A stretch of DNA of 46,303 nt from the NCBI GenBank assembly GCA_964637235.1, contig CAZWVR010000007.1, forward strand, positions 1 through 46,303. The letters are read 5' to 3'. Position numbers and translations under genes: made by a program. Source of the stretch: CAZWVR01 sp964637235 (GTDB taxonomy: Bacteria > Bacteroidota > Bacteroidia > Bacteroidales > S143-33). The notes under the pieces were generated by a model. That model ran no database searches, was not told the origin of the DNA, and saw only the letters and a program-made list of their open reading frames with translations. This document shows, in pieces, positions 25,184 to 33,322 of the stretch (position 1 is the first letter of the stretch; each line of letters begins with the position of its first letter).

Positions 25184-27067
25184 TTATCTTTTATTTTGTT
25201 TTTCCAGTTTTTTTAGTCGTTGTAGTATTTGTTGATTTTGACGTTTTAGTTCCGTTATTTGAGCTTGTTGTTGTTGAATAATCATTTGTTGTTCTTGAAC
25301 AGCTTTTACGAGAGGAACTACAAAGTCGGCGTAGCGTAAAGCATAAGTATCATTTGGATTTTTAGGTTTATCTACTCCGCTGAAATCGTAACCGATGCTT
25401 TCGGCAGCTTTTTGAACATCTTGGGCGATAAATCCAGAGTATCTAATTTTTTGTTTTTCAGTGATATTTTCCATATTTTGTAGAGAATCTGGTATATTGA
25501 GGAATTCATTTATTTTTTGTATATCAAGATTGTAAGTTATTGGTTTTAAAAGCATTATAAATTTTAAACCTGGGACATCTTCTTTGATATTTATTTTAAA
25601 TCGTTTATCAGATATATTGCTCCAATTGACATATCCACCTATTGAAGTGACAGATGAATTTCCTATTCTGATTTGATTGCTTGCGGTTATTGTAGCTTGA
25701 TTTCCTAGTGCTGTTGAATTAGAGAAATTTGAAGCATTTGCTGCTGCATAATCGCCGAGGAAAGTACAGCGTTGAAATCCATCGTAATTTTGACCTGCGC
25801 GATATCCTAAGGCTGTATTGTATTGTCCATTTGTAAGATTGTATAAAGCGAAGTTTCCTATTGCAGTGTTATAACTACCATCGGTAATATTATAAGCAGA
25901 TTGATATCCTAATGCAGCATTATTATCTCCGGTAGTAATGCCATAGATAGAATATGCACCAACAGCAGTATTAAAATTAACATCATCGTAGCAGTCGTTT
26001 TCGTTTCGCATAGCTTGATAACCAATCGCTACGTTGAAGTCATTATTTTTTTGAGAGTAATACATAGCTTCAAAGCCTACTGCAACGTTATAATCGCTGC
26101 TGGTTGTATTATTTCTCATAGAATTATATCCTATTGCGACATTTTGTGTTCCGGTAGTATTCAGGTATAATGCCCCGTAGCCCATAGCAACTGTTTCCTT
26201 CCCAGTTGTATTATTATTCATTGCAAAAGCTCCGACAGCAGTATTTCTGATAGCATTGTTAGTGCGAAGAGTGCCATATCCGACAGCAGTATTGTCGTCG
26301 GTATTAGTATTACCTCTTAGGGCTCGATATCCTAATGCTGTGTTTCTATTACCTTCTGTGTTGAGGTAGAGGGCTCCATATCCCACAGCAGTATTACATT
26401 CGCCAGTAGTTTGGCTATTTAGTGCAAACGCTCCCACTGCGGTTTGGCCGTCGTTAGTGTTGTTTTCTAATGCTTTATATCCTATTGCTACTATATAAGC
26501 ACCTGATGTATTTTGTTTATTTGCGTAATATCCAATATTTACATTTGCGTTATCTGATTGATCGTCGTTAGCGCCTGCTCCTTCTCCTATGGATACTGTT
26601 TTACCGTTGTTTAGGAACTCTAAAACTCCTGATGTTTTGAATCTCCATCTAATTATGTTATTTGTTCTGATATCCAAGTCTGCGTTATCAGTAGTACCTA
26701 AAAAATTTGTCCCTGGTGTTGTTCCTGCATTACCATTAAGTAGCCATACTTGAGAACTATTAGGGAGTCTTACCCAATTTGGATTTGAGGCATCACCGGC
26801 GTTGTAATAGAAACCTGCTGGTGTTAGACCTCCGGAACCGTCATTATAAACTATGAGTGAGGTCGCGGGGTTGGGTATTGTTGAAGCATCATTGGCGGAA
26901 TTTAATGCTATTCTTGGGATTAGAATGCCTTTATTAGGAAAGTTTATATCTAAACCTGCTGATTGATCGGGTTGGGTACCGTCATTATTGATGGCTACTT
27001 GGGCATAAAGGTTTATGAAGCTAAAATATAACAATATAAATGTTAAGATTATTAGCTTTTTGTTCAT
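25184..27067 (-). CDS. Head-repeat surface protein with S74 (endosialidase chaperone) domain
   Basis: Large secreted fibre-like protein. The 627-aa product has a signal peptide ending INLYAQ, then a Bacteroidota-style N-terminal region (INNDGTQPDQSAGLDINFP). About 17 copies of a YadA-head-like motif follow, of the form NTAVGYGALYLNT, between roughly residues 170 and 480. Next is an intramolecular-chaperone-like S74 region beginning SDKRFKINIKEDVPGLKFIM and containing YSGFIAQDVQKAAESIGYDF. The C-terminal coiled coil is rich in Gln (about 590-627). The S74 domain usually drives trimerisation of beta-helical fibres and then self-cleaves. A related C-terminus occurs at 46026-46303. The ligand is unknown. 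Confidence 0.88.
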   Translation of the reverse strand: MNKKLIILTFILLYFSFINLYAQVAINNDGTQPDQSAGLDINFPNKGILIPRIALNSANDASTIPNPATSLIVYNDGSGGLTPAGFYYNAGDASNPNWVRLPNSSQVWLLNGNAGTTPGTNFLGTTDNADLDIRTNNIIRWRFKTSGVLEFLNNGKTVSIGEGAGANDDQSDNANVNIGYYANKQNTSGAYIVAIGYKALENNTNDGQTAVGAFALNSQTTGECNTAVGYGALYLNTEGNRNTALGYRALRGNTNTDDNTAVGYGTLRTNNAIRNTAVGAFAMNNNTTGKETVAMGYGALYLNTTGTQNVAIGYNSMRNNTTSSDYNVAVGFEAMYYSQKNNDFNVAIGYQAMRNENDCYDDVNFNTAVGAYSIYGITTGDNNAALGYQSAYNITDGSYNTAIGNFALYNLTNGQYNTALGYRAGQNYDGFQRCTFLGDYAAANASNFSNSTALGNQATITASNQIRIGNSSVTSIGGYVNWSNISDKRFKINIKEDVPGLKFIMLLKPITYNLDIQKINEFLNIPDSLQNMENITEKQKIRYSGFIAQDVQKAAESIGYDFSGVDKPKNPNDTYALRYADFVVPLVKAVQEQQMIIQQQQAQITELKRQNQQILQRLKKLEKQNKR

Positions 27068-27099
27068 TTTTTTATTTTTTAGAATTAAAAATTTTGGAA

Positions 27100-27107
27100 C
27101 AAAGTTA
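27100..27107 (-). promoter_or_regulatory. -7 element before the head-repeat protein gene
   Basis: TAACTTTG on the minus strand, 33 bases before ATG 27067. No clear -33 TTG. Confidence 0.4.
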
Positions 27108-27173
27108 AATTTTTTTACTAAAAAGTCAGCTTATCAGAAAATTTTTATTAAACTTTTTTAAAATAGGTAAAAG

Positions 27174-27224
27174 AGGGCTGTCTAATTCAATGGGAGTAGA
27201 ATATGGTTTAATAAAGACAGCCCT
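27174..27224 (-). terminator. Long-loop hairpin terminator after the deoxynucleoside kinase gene
   Basis: Ten-bp stem AGGGCTGTCT/AGACAGCCCT (27174-27183 and 27215-27224) with a 31-base loop. It begins 24 bases after the stop of the minus-strand kinase and is followed on that strand by CTTTTACC. Confidence 0.6.
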
Positions 27225-27247
27225 TAAAAGTGTTTAGTAATTTGCTT

Positions 27248-27880
27248 TTAAAATAATCCGTAGAGTTTTGCTTCTATTTTGTCAAATACAATGCTTGCGT
27301 CTTTTTGGTTTTCAACGAAGTCTATTTTATCTACGTTAATAATTAGTAATTCACCCAGGTTATAGTTTTTAATCCAGTTTTCATATTTTTTATTAAGTTT
27401 TGTAAGATAATCAATGCTTATAGAATGTTCGTAGTCTCTACCTCTTTTTTGTATTTGTTTTACTAATGTAGGTACAGAAGCACGGAGATAAATAAGAAGA
27501 TCAGGAGGATCAACGAGGCGTTTCATTAATTCAAATAGGCTGCTATAATTTTGGAAATCGCGTGTGGACATCAGTCCCATTTCGTGGAGGTTTGGGGCAA
27601 ATATGTATGCGTCTTCGTATATTGTTCTATCTTGGACGACGTTTTTTTTAGATTCTCGTATTTTCAGCACTTGTCGGAAGCGGCTGTTTAAAAAGTAGAT
27701 TTGCAGATTAAAAGACCATCTTTTCATATCTTGATAGAAGTCGTTTAGATAAGGGTTATCATCTACGGATTCATAGAAAGCCTCCCATTTATAATGTTTT
27801 GCAAGGAGAGTTGTTAAAGTAGTTTTTCCGGAGCCGATGTTTCCGGCAATAGCGATGTGTAGATTACTGTTTTTTTTCAT
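27248..27880 (-). CDS. Deoxynucleoside kinase (dNK family)
   Basis: Salvages deoxynucleosides by 5'-phosphorylation, probably deoxyadenosine or deoxyguanosine. The 210-aa protein has P-loop IAGNIGSGKTTLTTLLA, then YESVDDNPYLNDFYQDMKRW, the segment with QDRTIYEDAYIF (DRS/ERS-like motif), and PPDLLIYLRASVPTLVKQIQ. The lid has RGRDYEHSISIDYL. This set is typical of bacterial dGK/dAK enzymes. Its start overlaps the 3' end of topA by 17 bases, so it is probably co-transcribed with topA. Exact substrate unknown. Confidence 0.92.
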   Translation of the reverse strand: MKKNSNLHIAIAGNIGSGKTTLTTLLAKHYKWEAFYESVDDNPYLNDFYQDMKRWSFNLQIYFLNSRFRQVLKIRESKKNVVQDRTIYEDAYIFAPNLHEMGLMSTRDFQNYSSLFELMKRLVDPPDLLIYLRASVPTLVKQIQKRGRDYEHSISIDYLTKLNKKYENWIKNYNLGELLIINVDKIDFVENQKDASIVFDKIEAKLYGLF

Positions 27881-30350
27881 TTTGTTGTTGTTTTATAATA
27901 TTAAAACAGTCTTGTAATGAAAGTTTTTCAATATCAATATTTTTGGGTAATTTATAAAATTTTCTTTTATAGTGTATTACAGGATTTCCCCATCTATCTT
28001 TGATGATTTTTAATTTTGGTTCTTCTTTGAAAGTTTTGAGGGTATTTTTTTGATTTTTTTGTATTTTTTCCTCAATAAGTTCTATTGCTCGTTCCTTTGT
28101 AATTGTTAGAGGGTTCTCATTTTTTTTCAGAGAGATAAATAAATCTTTATATTTGATATATGGGCCATATCGACCTATTGCGACAATAATATCTTCTTGG
28201 TTGTATTTACCTAAGTTTCGAGGTAGGGAGAATAGTTTAAGAGCTTCGTCTAATGTTATTGTATCAACAGATTGACCTTTAAGCAAAGGAGCATATTTTG
28301 GGTTATCATCTTGTGTTCCTATTTGAACAAAAGCCCCATATTTTCCATATCTTGCATATACAGGTTTACCTGTTTCGGGGTCGTCGCCGAGGTAGCGACC
28401 TAATCGTTCTTCTTTGAGGAGTTTAAGAGCTTGATCAAGGGTTATAGTTTCGATATGCTGATTTGGTTTGAGGCTTGCGAAAATAGGTTTTTCTTTTCTA
28501 TGGTCTCCGAGCTGGACGACTGGACCATATCGTGCAATTTTAGCATATACAGGTTTACCTGTTTCAGGGTCATCACCTAAATATCTTTCTCCGCTTTGTT
28601 TTTTTACATTTTTTATTGTATTTTCTATCCATTTGTGGAATTCTTGGTAGAATTTATCAATAACTTTTGTCCATTGTTCTTTACCTGCGGCAATTTCGTC
28701 AAATTGTTTTTCTACATTTGCTGTAAAGTTATAGTCCATTACTTTTGCGAAGTATTTAGTTAGGAAATCTGTCACAAGTATTCCGATGTCGGTAGGTACG
28801 AGTTTATTTTTTTCGTAAGGACCTTTTTCTTCTTTAATATTTTGGGTAATGGAGTTATTTTCTAAAATGATTTCTTTAATTTTTAAGGGAGGGGTTTCAA
28901 TATTTCTTTTTACAACGTAGTTTCTTTTTTGTATAGTAGAAATTATAGGTGCGTATGTAGAAGGTCTTCCGATACCTAATTCTTCGAGTTTTTTTACCAG
29001 AGAAGCTTCATTATATCTTGGAGGGTGTTTTGTATATTTTTGAAGGGCTATTGCTTTTTTAAGTTTTATAGGTGTATTTTTGTTAATTTCTGGGAGGAGG
29101 ATTTCTTCTTGGTCTTCTGTTTGTTCAAAGTCTTTGTATTTGTATGCTTTTAAGAAACCTTCAAATTTTAGTACTTGTGCGTTAGCAGTAAGTTTTTCAT
29201 CGCAATTATTTGCTTTGATTGTGATGGTAGTTTTTTCGTATATAGCATCGGACATTTGGCTTGCCAGAGCTCTATTGAATATTAACTCGTATAGGCGTTG
29301 TTTTGCGGGGTTTTCTGAGATTATTCTAACCATTCTGGTAGGGCGAATAGCTTCGTGAGCTTCCTGAGCATTTTTTATTTTTGTTTTGTATTGTCGTGGT
29401 TTGCTATATTGTTCACCGTAGTTGTTATGTATGTAGTTTTTTATATTTTCGATAGCTTCTTGGGAGAGTATAGTTGAGTCTGTACGCATATATGTTATAT
29501 GTCCTTCTTCGTAGAGTTCTTGTGCCAGTCTCATTGTATGATATACAGAATAACCGAATTTTCTGGCTGCTTCTTGTTGTAGTGTTGAAGTAGTGAATGG
29601 AGGTTGTGGAGATTTTTTTACAGTTTTATTAGTAATATTTTCGATTTCAAAAGTAGCATTTTGGAATTTTTTTAATATTTCTATTGCTTGGGTTTCATTT
29701 TCTATGTTATGGGGTATTTGAGCTTTTAATTGATAGTTTCCTTTTGATGTATTGATATCAAATATAGCAGTAATTTTATAGAAACTTTTCGGTTGGAAGT
29801 TTTGTATTTCTCGTTCACGTTCTACTATAAGTCTTACAGCCACAGATTGGACTCTTCCGGCAGATTGAGCTCCTTTTACTTTTTTCCAGAGTAGTTCAGA
29901 GAGTTCAAAACCTACTAATCTATCAAGTATTCGTCGGGCTTGTTGTGCATTTACGAGGTTATAGTCTATCCATCTTGGATTTTTCAGGGCATTTAGTATA
30001 GCTTTTTTTGTTATTTCGTGGAAAACGATTCGTCTTGCTTTTTCTTCTGATAGTTTTAAAACTTCTGTAAGATGCCAAGCGATGGCTTCACCCTCGCGGT
30101 CTTCATCGGAGGCGAGATATACTTTTTCACTATCTGAAACAGCTTTTTTTAGGTCGTTTATAATTTTCTTTTTTTGCGGGTCTATTACATATACAGGTTT
30201 ATAATTATTTTTTACATCTACACCCAGGTCTTTTGTGGTCAGATCTCTGATATGTCCATAGCTGGATTTTACATCAAAGTCTTTACCGAGGTATTTTTTT
30301 ATAGTTTTAGCTTTGGCTGGGGATTCAACGATTACTAACTTTTTTGCCAT
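27864..30350 (-). CDS. topA: DNA topoisomerase I
   Basis: Type IA topoisomerase that relaxes negative supercoils. The 828-aa protein has a Toprim domain starting VIVESPAKAKTIKKYLG (Glu 9) with the metal-binding SDEDREGEAIAWH (about 81-93). The catalytic Tyr is in EEGHITYMRTDST (about Y287), and LGIGRPSTYAPIISTI lies mid-protein. The C-terminus lacks Cys4 zinc fingers. It carries several Topoisom_C_rpt-type repeats instead, two of them with the identical segment YLGDDPETGKPVYA. This tail type is common outside gammaproteobacteria. It is followed by a deoxynucleoside kinase gene overlapping by 17 bases. Confidence 0.97.
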   Translation of the reverse strand: MAKKLVIVESPAKAKTIKKYLGKDFDVKSSYGHIRDLTTKDLGVDVKNNYKPVYVIDPQKKKIINDLKKAVSDSEKVYLASDEDREGEAIAWHLTEVLKLSEEKARRIVFHEITKKAILNALKNPRWIDYNLVNAQQARRILDRLVGFELSELLWKKVKGAQSAGRVQSVAVRLIVEREREIQNFQPKSFYKITAIFDINTSKGNYQLKAQIPHNIENETQAIEILKKFQNATFEIENITNKTVKKSPQPPFTTSTLQQEAARKFGYSVYHTMRLAQELYEEGHITYMRTDSTILSQEAIENIKNYIHNNYGEQYSKPRQYKTKIKNAQEAHEAIRPTRMVRIISENPAKQRLYELIFNRALASQMSDAIYEKTTITIKANNCDEKLTANAQVLKFEGFLKAYKYKDFEQTEDQEEILLPEINKNTPIKLKKAIALQKYTKHPPRYNEASLVKKLEELGIGRPSTYAPIISTIQKRNYVVKRNIETPPLKIKEIILENNSITQNIKEEKGPYEKNKLVPTDIGILVTDFLTKYFAKVMDYNFTANVEKQFDEIAAGKEQWTKVIDKFYQEFHKWIENTIKNVKKQSGERYLGDDPETGKPVYAKIARYGPVVQLGDHRKEKPIFASLKPNQHIETITLDQALKLLKEERLGRYLGDDPETGKPVYARYGKYGAFVQIGTQDDNPKYAPLLKGQSVDTITLDEALKLFSLPRNLGKYNQEDIIVAIGRYGPYIKYKDLFISLKKNENPLTITKERAIELIEEKIQKNQKNTLKTFKEEPKLKIIKDRWGNPVIHYKRKFYKLPKNIDIEKLSLQDCFNIIKQQQNEKKQ

Positions 30351-30501
30351 AAATAATTTTTTTCGTCTTTATAGTTTGCAAATAAAGTAATTTGAATTGT
30401 TAAGTTCAAGTTTTTTTATTTTTGGTATAATATAAGGTGACATTTGATAGCTGATAGGAATATTTGTAATGAACTTATTTATAAGAATTTGGGTAGAAAT
30501 G

Positions 30502-30575
30502 TCGGGGCGGCCGGACTCGAACCGGCGACCTCTTGAACCCCATTCAAGTGCGCTAGCCATCTGCGCCACGCCCCG
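30502..30575 (-). tRNA. tRNA-Pro (anticodon GGG)
   Basis: A 74-base cloverleaf with acceptor stem CGGGGCG/CGCCCCG, discriminator A and C1-G72. The anticodon stem CTTGA/TCAAG encloses loop ATGGGGT, giving anticodon GGG at 30541-30539. T-arm bases are identical to the other proline tRNA. The CCA end is not encoded. Confidence 0.97.
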
Positions 30576-30586
30576 TTTTTGCGGAG

Positions 30587-30617
30587 CAAAGATATATTTT
30601 TTTATAGTAAAAAGCAA
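30587..30617 (-). promoter_or_regulatory. Promoter of tRNA-Pro(GGG)
   Basis: Minus strand TTG (30617-30615), 20-base spacer, TATCTTTG (30594-30587), 11 bases before the mature tRNA 5' end. Confidence 0.78.
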
Positions 30618-30618
30618 A

Positions 30619-31842
30619 TTAAAAATTTTTCAATACAGTGTATCCTATAACTTTATCGTAATTTAGAGCATTGTCGTAATAATAAACAAAAATAAAGTAT
30701 TGGTTTTTAGTTTCTGAGAAGCTACCGTCTATAATTCCGGTATTTTTAGGGGTTCTATAAGAATAGTTATATACGCCTTGTTTTAACAATAGGGTAGTGT
30801 AATAATATCCACTTTTAGGGTCATAGTGCATTTTGAAGCGTTTATCAAATTGCCATAATGAGAGTGCTCCGTATATGTAAATATCTTCATTGTATTTAAT
30901 TGGTGAAAGTAAAAAGAAGTGTACCAAAACGTAATCTGCCTCTGTTTCGTCGTTAAAGCCTCGTTCATTGCGGATATAGAAACGTCCGTTAATGTCGTTA
31001 TTGAAAAAATATTTTGTCATAGGGTAGTCTGTTTCTAAGATAAACTCATATTTATCATTAAGTTTTATTTTTTGAGTATGCGGTGCTATGAAATTTGTAT
31101 TTTTTGTAATAAAATATCTGAATTGATTGTATCCGAGAAAAAGATTTTCTTTTTCATAGTCGTATATTAGGTTATTTCCTTGGATAAAGCGCGGTTTTAG
31201 ATATTTTACAGTATTCCAGTCCCAGTTTTGTAATACAGCGGCATCTACGTATTCCAAAGGATTAGTTAAAGGTGTTTTACTATCAACTTCAAAATCGACT
31301 TCTTGATAGTTGTTTCTGTATAAGCTTAGGGATGGAATATGTACAGTTCCTTTTACTTCAACTAATGGCTCTACAACAATGAAACGCATTTGTAAAATTT
31401 TTTGACTTGTATCTCCGTCTTTGTATATAAGGATTATGTAATTGCCTGATTTTAAGAATTTAATATTATCATTAGGGAATTGCACAGAATAATGAACGTA
31501 ATTTGTTAGAGTGTTAAAAGAAAATTTGTAATTATCTACATAGTTTTCTTCAAAGCCATCAATATATTGGTCAAATGTTAGCTCTGAGGGTTCCCAATTT
31601 TTATTGCAATGAATAAATGTGTATTGATAATCTGAAACGGAATTATTCATATTTAAGTCGTCAAATTCCAGTACTAAAATATCATTTGTTCCTAATCTGA
31701 GGATAGGATAGCTTAATTTATCACCTTTCAAATGTATGTAGGCAGTTTTTATGCTATCTGCAAAAATTTTATTTTGTAATATTTGTGCAGAAATTCTCCC
31801 GAAAAAAAAGGTAAAAAATAGTAGAAAAAAATGCTTAAACAT
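30619..31842 (-). CDS. Type IX secretion system plug protein (DUF5103 family)
   Basis: DUF5103 proteins include the Plug that closes the periplasmic side of the SprA translocon of the type IX secretion system. From ATG 31842 the product is 407 aa with signal peptide FFLLFFTFFFGRISAQ. Conserved segments include KTAYIHLKGDKLSYPILRL, LVLEFDDLNMNNSVSDYQYT, FIHCNKNWEPSELTFDQYID and GFEENYVDNYKFSFNT, a strong match to the family. The longer reading from 31908 only adds residues before the signal peptide. No other T9SS core gene (porK, L, M, V, sprA) is present except the GldN-like repeats at 38283-40223. Divergent from the lipoprotein gene. Confidence 0.9.
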   Translation of the reverse strand: MFKHFFLLFFTFFFGRISAQILQNKIFADSIKTAYIHLKGDKLSYPILRLGTNDILVLEFDDLNMNNSVSDYQYTFIHCNKNWEPSELTFDQYIDGFEENYVDNYKFSFNTLTNYVHYSVQFPNDNIKFLKSGNYIILIYKDGDTSQKILQMRFIVVEPLVEVKGTVHIPSLSLYRNNYQEVDFEVDSKTPLTNPLEYVDAAVLQNWDWNTVKYLKPRFIQGNNLIYDYEKENLFLGYNQFRYFITKNTNFIAPHTQKIKLNDKYEFILETDYPMTKYFFNNDINGRFYIRNERGFNDETEADYVLVHFFLLSPIKYNEDIYIYGALSLWQFDKRFKMHYDPKSGYYYTTLLLKQGVYNYSYRTPKNTGIIDGSFSETKNQYFIFVYYYDNALNYDKVIGYTVLKNF

Positions 31843-31843
31843 T

Positions 31844-31874
31844 TTGCAAAATTTTATTTTTTCTTTTACGTTTG
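31844..31874 (+). promoter_or_regulatory. Promoter of the lipoprotein/bcp operon
   Basis: TTG (31844-31846), 20-base spacer, TACGTTTG (31867-31874), 22 bases before ATG 31897. Confidence 0.75.
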
Positions 31875-31896
31875 GACTACAAAGTAAAAAAAGATT

Positions 31897-32769
31897 ATGA
31901 AAAATCAAATATGGCTCATAATTATTACCTTTATATTAAATGGATGCATACATAGAATGGAAATAAAAGCACCTGATTTGACGGTAATGCCCGATACACT
32001 ACAGCCAGTATCACCCATAGATCCTGCTAAGTTTTACATTAGTGGCTATGGGGACGAAGATTTAAAGAGATTTACGATTACTACTAATCCTTTTATATAT
32101 TCATTTGATACTACTTTCGGAGTTTTTACTCACGTTTTTAATAAGACTGTATCAATGACGGCTTTTGACAATATGCAAATAAACGACGATAGTATTATAA
32201 CAGTTAAATTCGTACTTAGTGATGATTTTCATAAAACAGAGGCAGTTCGATATTTGAGGCTTTTAGAGGGATATCCTCCGGTAAAATATTCCTATGGACG
32301 TCTTTGCTCTTGTAATGATAGCAATTTATTTTATTCAGCAGCCCTTTTGAAAGGCTATAATTGTGAAAATCGTATTGATGGTTATGTTGATTTTCTCTTT
32401 ATTGTAGATACTACTTATGGTTATACCATTTCCTCTCCTGATGCTCCCTATTCAGCAGCTTTTCTGACTAATCATAATTGTTATTATAATACTGATAATA
32501 AGAATCATACACATCTTTCAAAGACTTCTATTGATGTAAATTCCATAGATCCTAAGTTGCTATATAACTTAGAAGTAGAAGATAGCTATATTGGCAGTAA
32601 TCCTGAATATGGCACAGGAATAACAGATTTACATAAAAATGATGAAATAGCTTTTATTTCGCACGATAATAGAAAAGGCATTATAAAAATTAGAAATATT
32701 GATTATCAAAATAAATGTATAATTTTTGATATTTATACACAAGCATATCCTGTAAACCACAAAAAATAA
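31897..32769 (+). CDS. Lipoprotein of unknown function
   Basis: Not recognised. The 290-aa product has a signal peptide with lipobox LNGC (Cys about residue 17) after a hydrophobic stretch, so it is probably an outer-membrane or periplasmic lipoprotein. The mature part is beta-rich, with repeated Thr/Asp strands such as DSIITVKFVLSDDFHKTEA. A Cys-rich middle includes LCSCNDSNLFYSAALLKGYN and NHNCYYN. There is no close family match to name. It is followed after 5 bases by bcp on the same strand and leads the operon. Confidence 0.72.
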   Translation: MKNQIWLIIITFILNGCIHRMEIKAPDLTVMPDTLQPVSPIDPAKFYISGYGDEDLKRFTITTNPFIYSFDTTFGVFTHVFNKTVSMTAFDNMQINDDSIITVKFVLSDDFHKTEAVRYLRLLEGYPPVKYSYGRLCSCNDSNLFYSAALLKGYNCENRIDGYVDFLFIVDTTYGYTISSPDAPYSAAFLTNHNCYYNTDNKNHTHLSKTSIDVNSIDPKLLYNLEVEDSYIGSNPEYGTGITDLHKNDEIAFISHDNRKGIIKIRNIDYQNKCIIFDIYTQAYPVNHKK

Positions 32770-32774
32770 ATATT

Positions 32775-33272
32775 ATGGCAATAGAAGTAGGGAAAAAAGC
32801 TCCGGAATTCTGCCTGCCAGATACATTTGGCAATACAATATGTTTAAATGATTACAAAGGCAAATGGGTTGTCCTGTATTTTTATCCAAAAGATAATACC
32901 TCTGGTTGCACAAAAGAAGCAGTAGATTTTACTATGTTAAAAAAAGATTTTGAACAGTTAGATGCTGTTATTTTGGGCGTAAGTAAAGATAAACCTGAAA
33001 GTCATAAAAAATTTATTGAGAAACATAATTTGGGAATTACACTCCTTAGTGATGAAAATAAAGAGGTTCTGAAAGCTTATGGTGCTTGGGGAGAGAAAAA
33101 AAACTATGGTAAAATAACAGAAGGTACAATACGTTCAACATTTTTAATAGACCCTGAGGGGATAATTAAATATATATGGAAAAATGTAAAAGTGCATCAG
33201 AAAAGAAAAACAGGAATAGTAAAGCACGCTGAGGTTGTATTACAAAAATTAAAAGAACTGCAAAATCAGTAA
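32775..33272 (+). CDS. Thioredoxin-fold peroxiredoxin (Bcp/PrxQ family)
   Basis: Thiol peroxidase of the BCP/PrxQ subfamily. The 165-aa protein has GKKAPEFCLPDTFG, WVVLYFYPKDNTSGCTKEA (peroxidatic Cys about residue 45), then AVILGVSKDKPESHKKF and STFLIDPEGIIKYIWKNV. The usual resolving Cys five residues after the first (as in GCTxxACxF) is absent here (GCTKEAVDF), so it acts as a 1-Cys enzyme or uses another thiol. It lies between a lipoprotein gene and a GT4 gene. Confidence 0.92.
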   Translation: MAIEVGKKAPEFCLPDTFGNTICLNDYKGKWVVLYFYPKDNTSGCTKEAVDFTMLKKDFEQLDAVILGVSKDKPESHKKFIEKHNLGITLLSDENKEVLKAYGAWGEKKNYGKITEGTIRSTFLIDPEGIIKYIWKNVKVHQKRKTGIVKHAEVVLQKLKELQNQ

Positions 33273-33283
33273 AAAGCTTATTT

Positions 33284-33300
33284 TTTTGCAAATTGCAAAA
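33284..33300. promoter_or_regulatory. Inverted repeat upstream of the glycosyltransferase gene
   Basis: TTTTGCAA, one central A, TTGCAAAA: a perfect 8-bp palindrome in the 50-base gap between bcp and the GT4 gene, 23 bases before its ATG. It could be an operator or a small attenuator, and no regulator is assigned. Confidence 0.4.
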
Positions 33301-33322
33301 TTGATCGTTTTTAATTTTTTAT

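Noticed and set aside
25184..27067. Prophage tail-fibre gene
   Set aside because: S74 and head repeats occur in phage, but no phage structural, lysis or integration genes surround it and it has a signal peptide.
30369..30617. 82-aa open frame on the minus strand
   Set aside because: It covers tRNA-Pro(GGG) almost entirely, so its coding signal comes from the tRNA.
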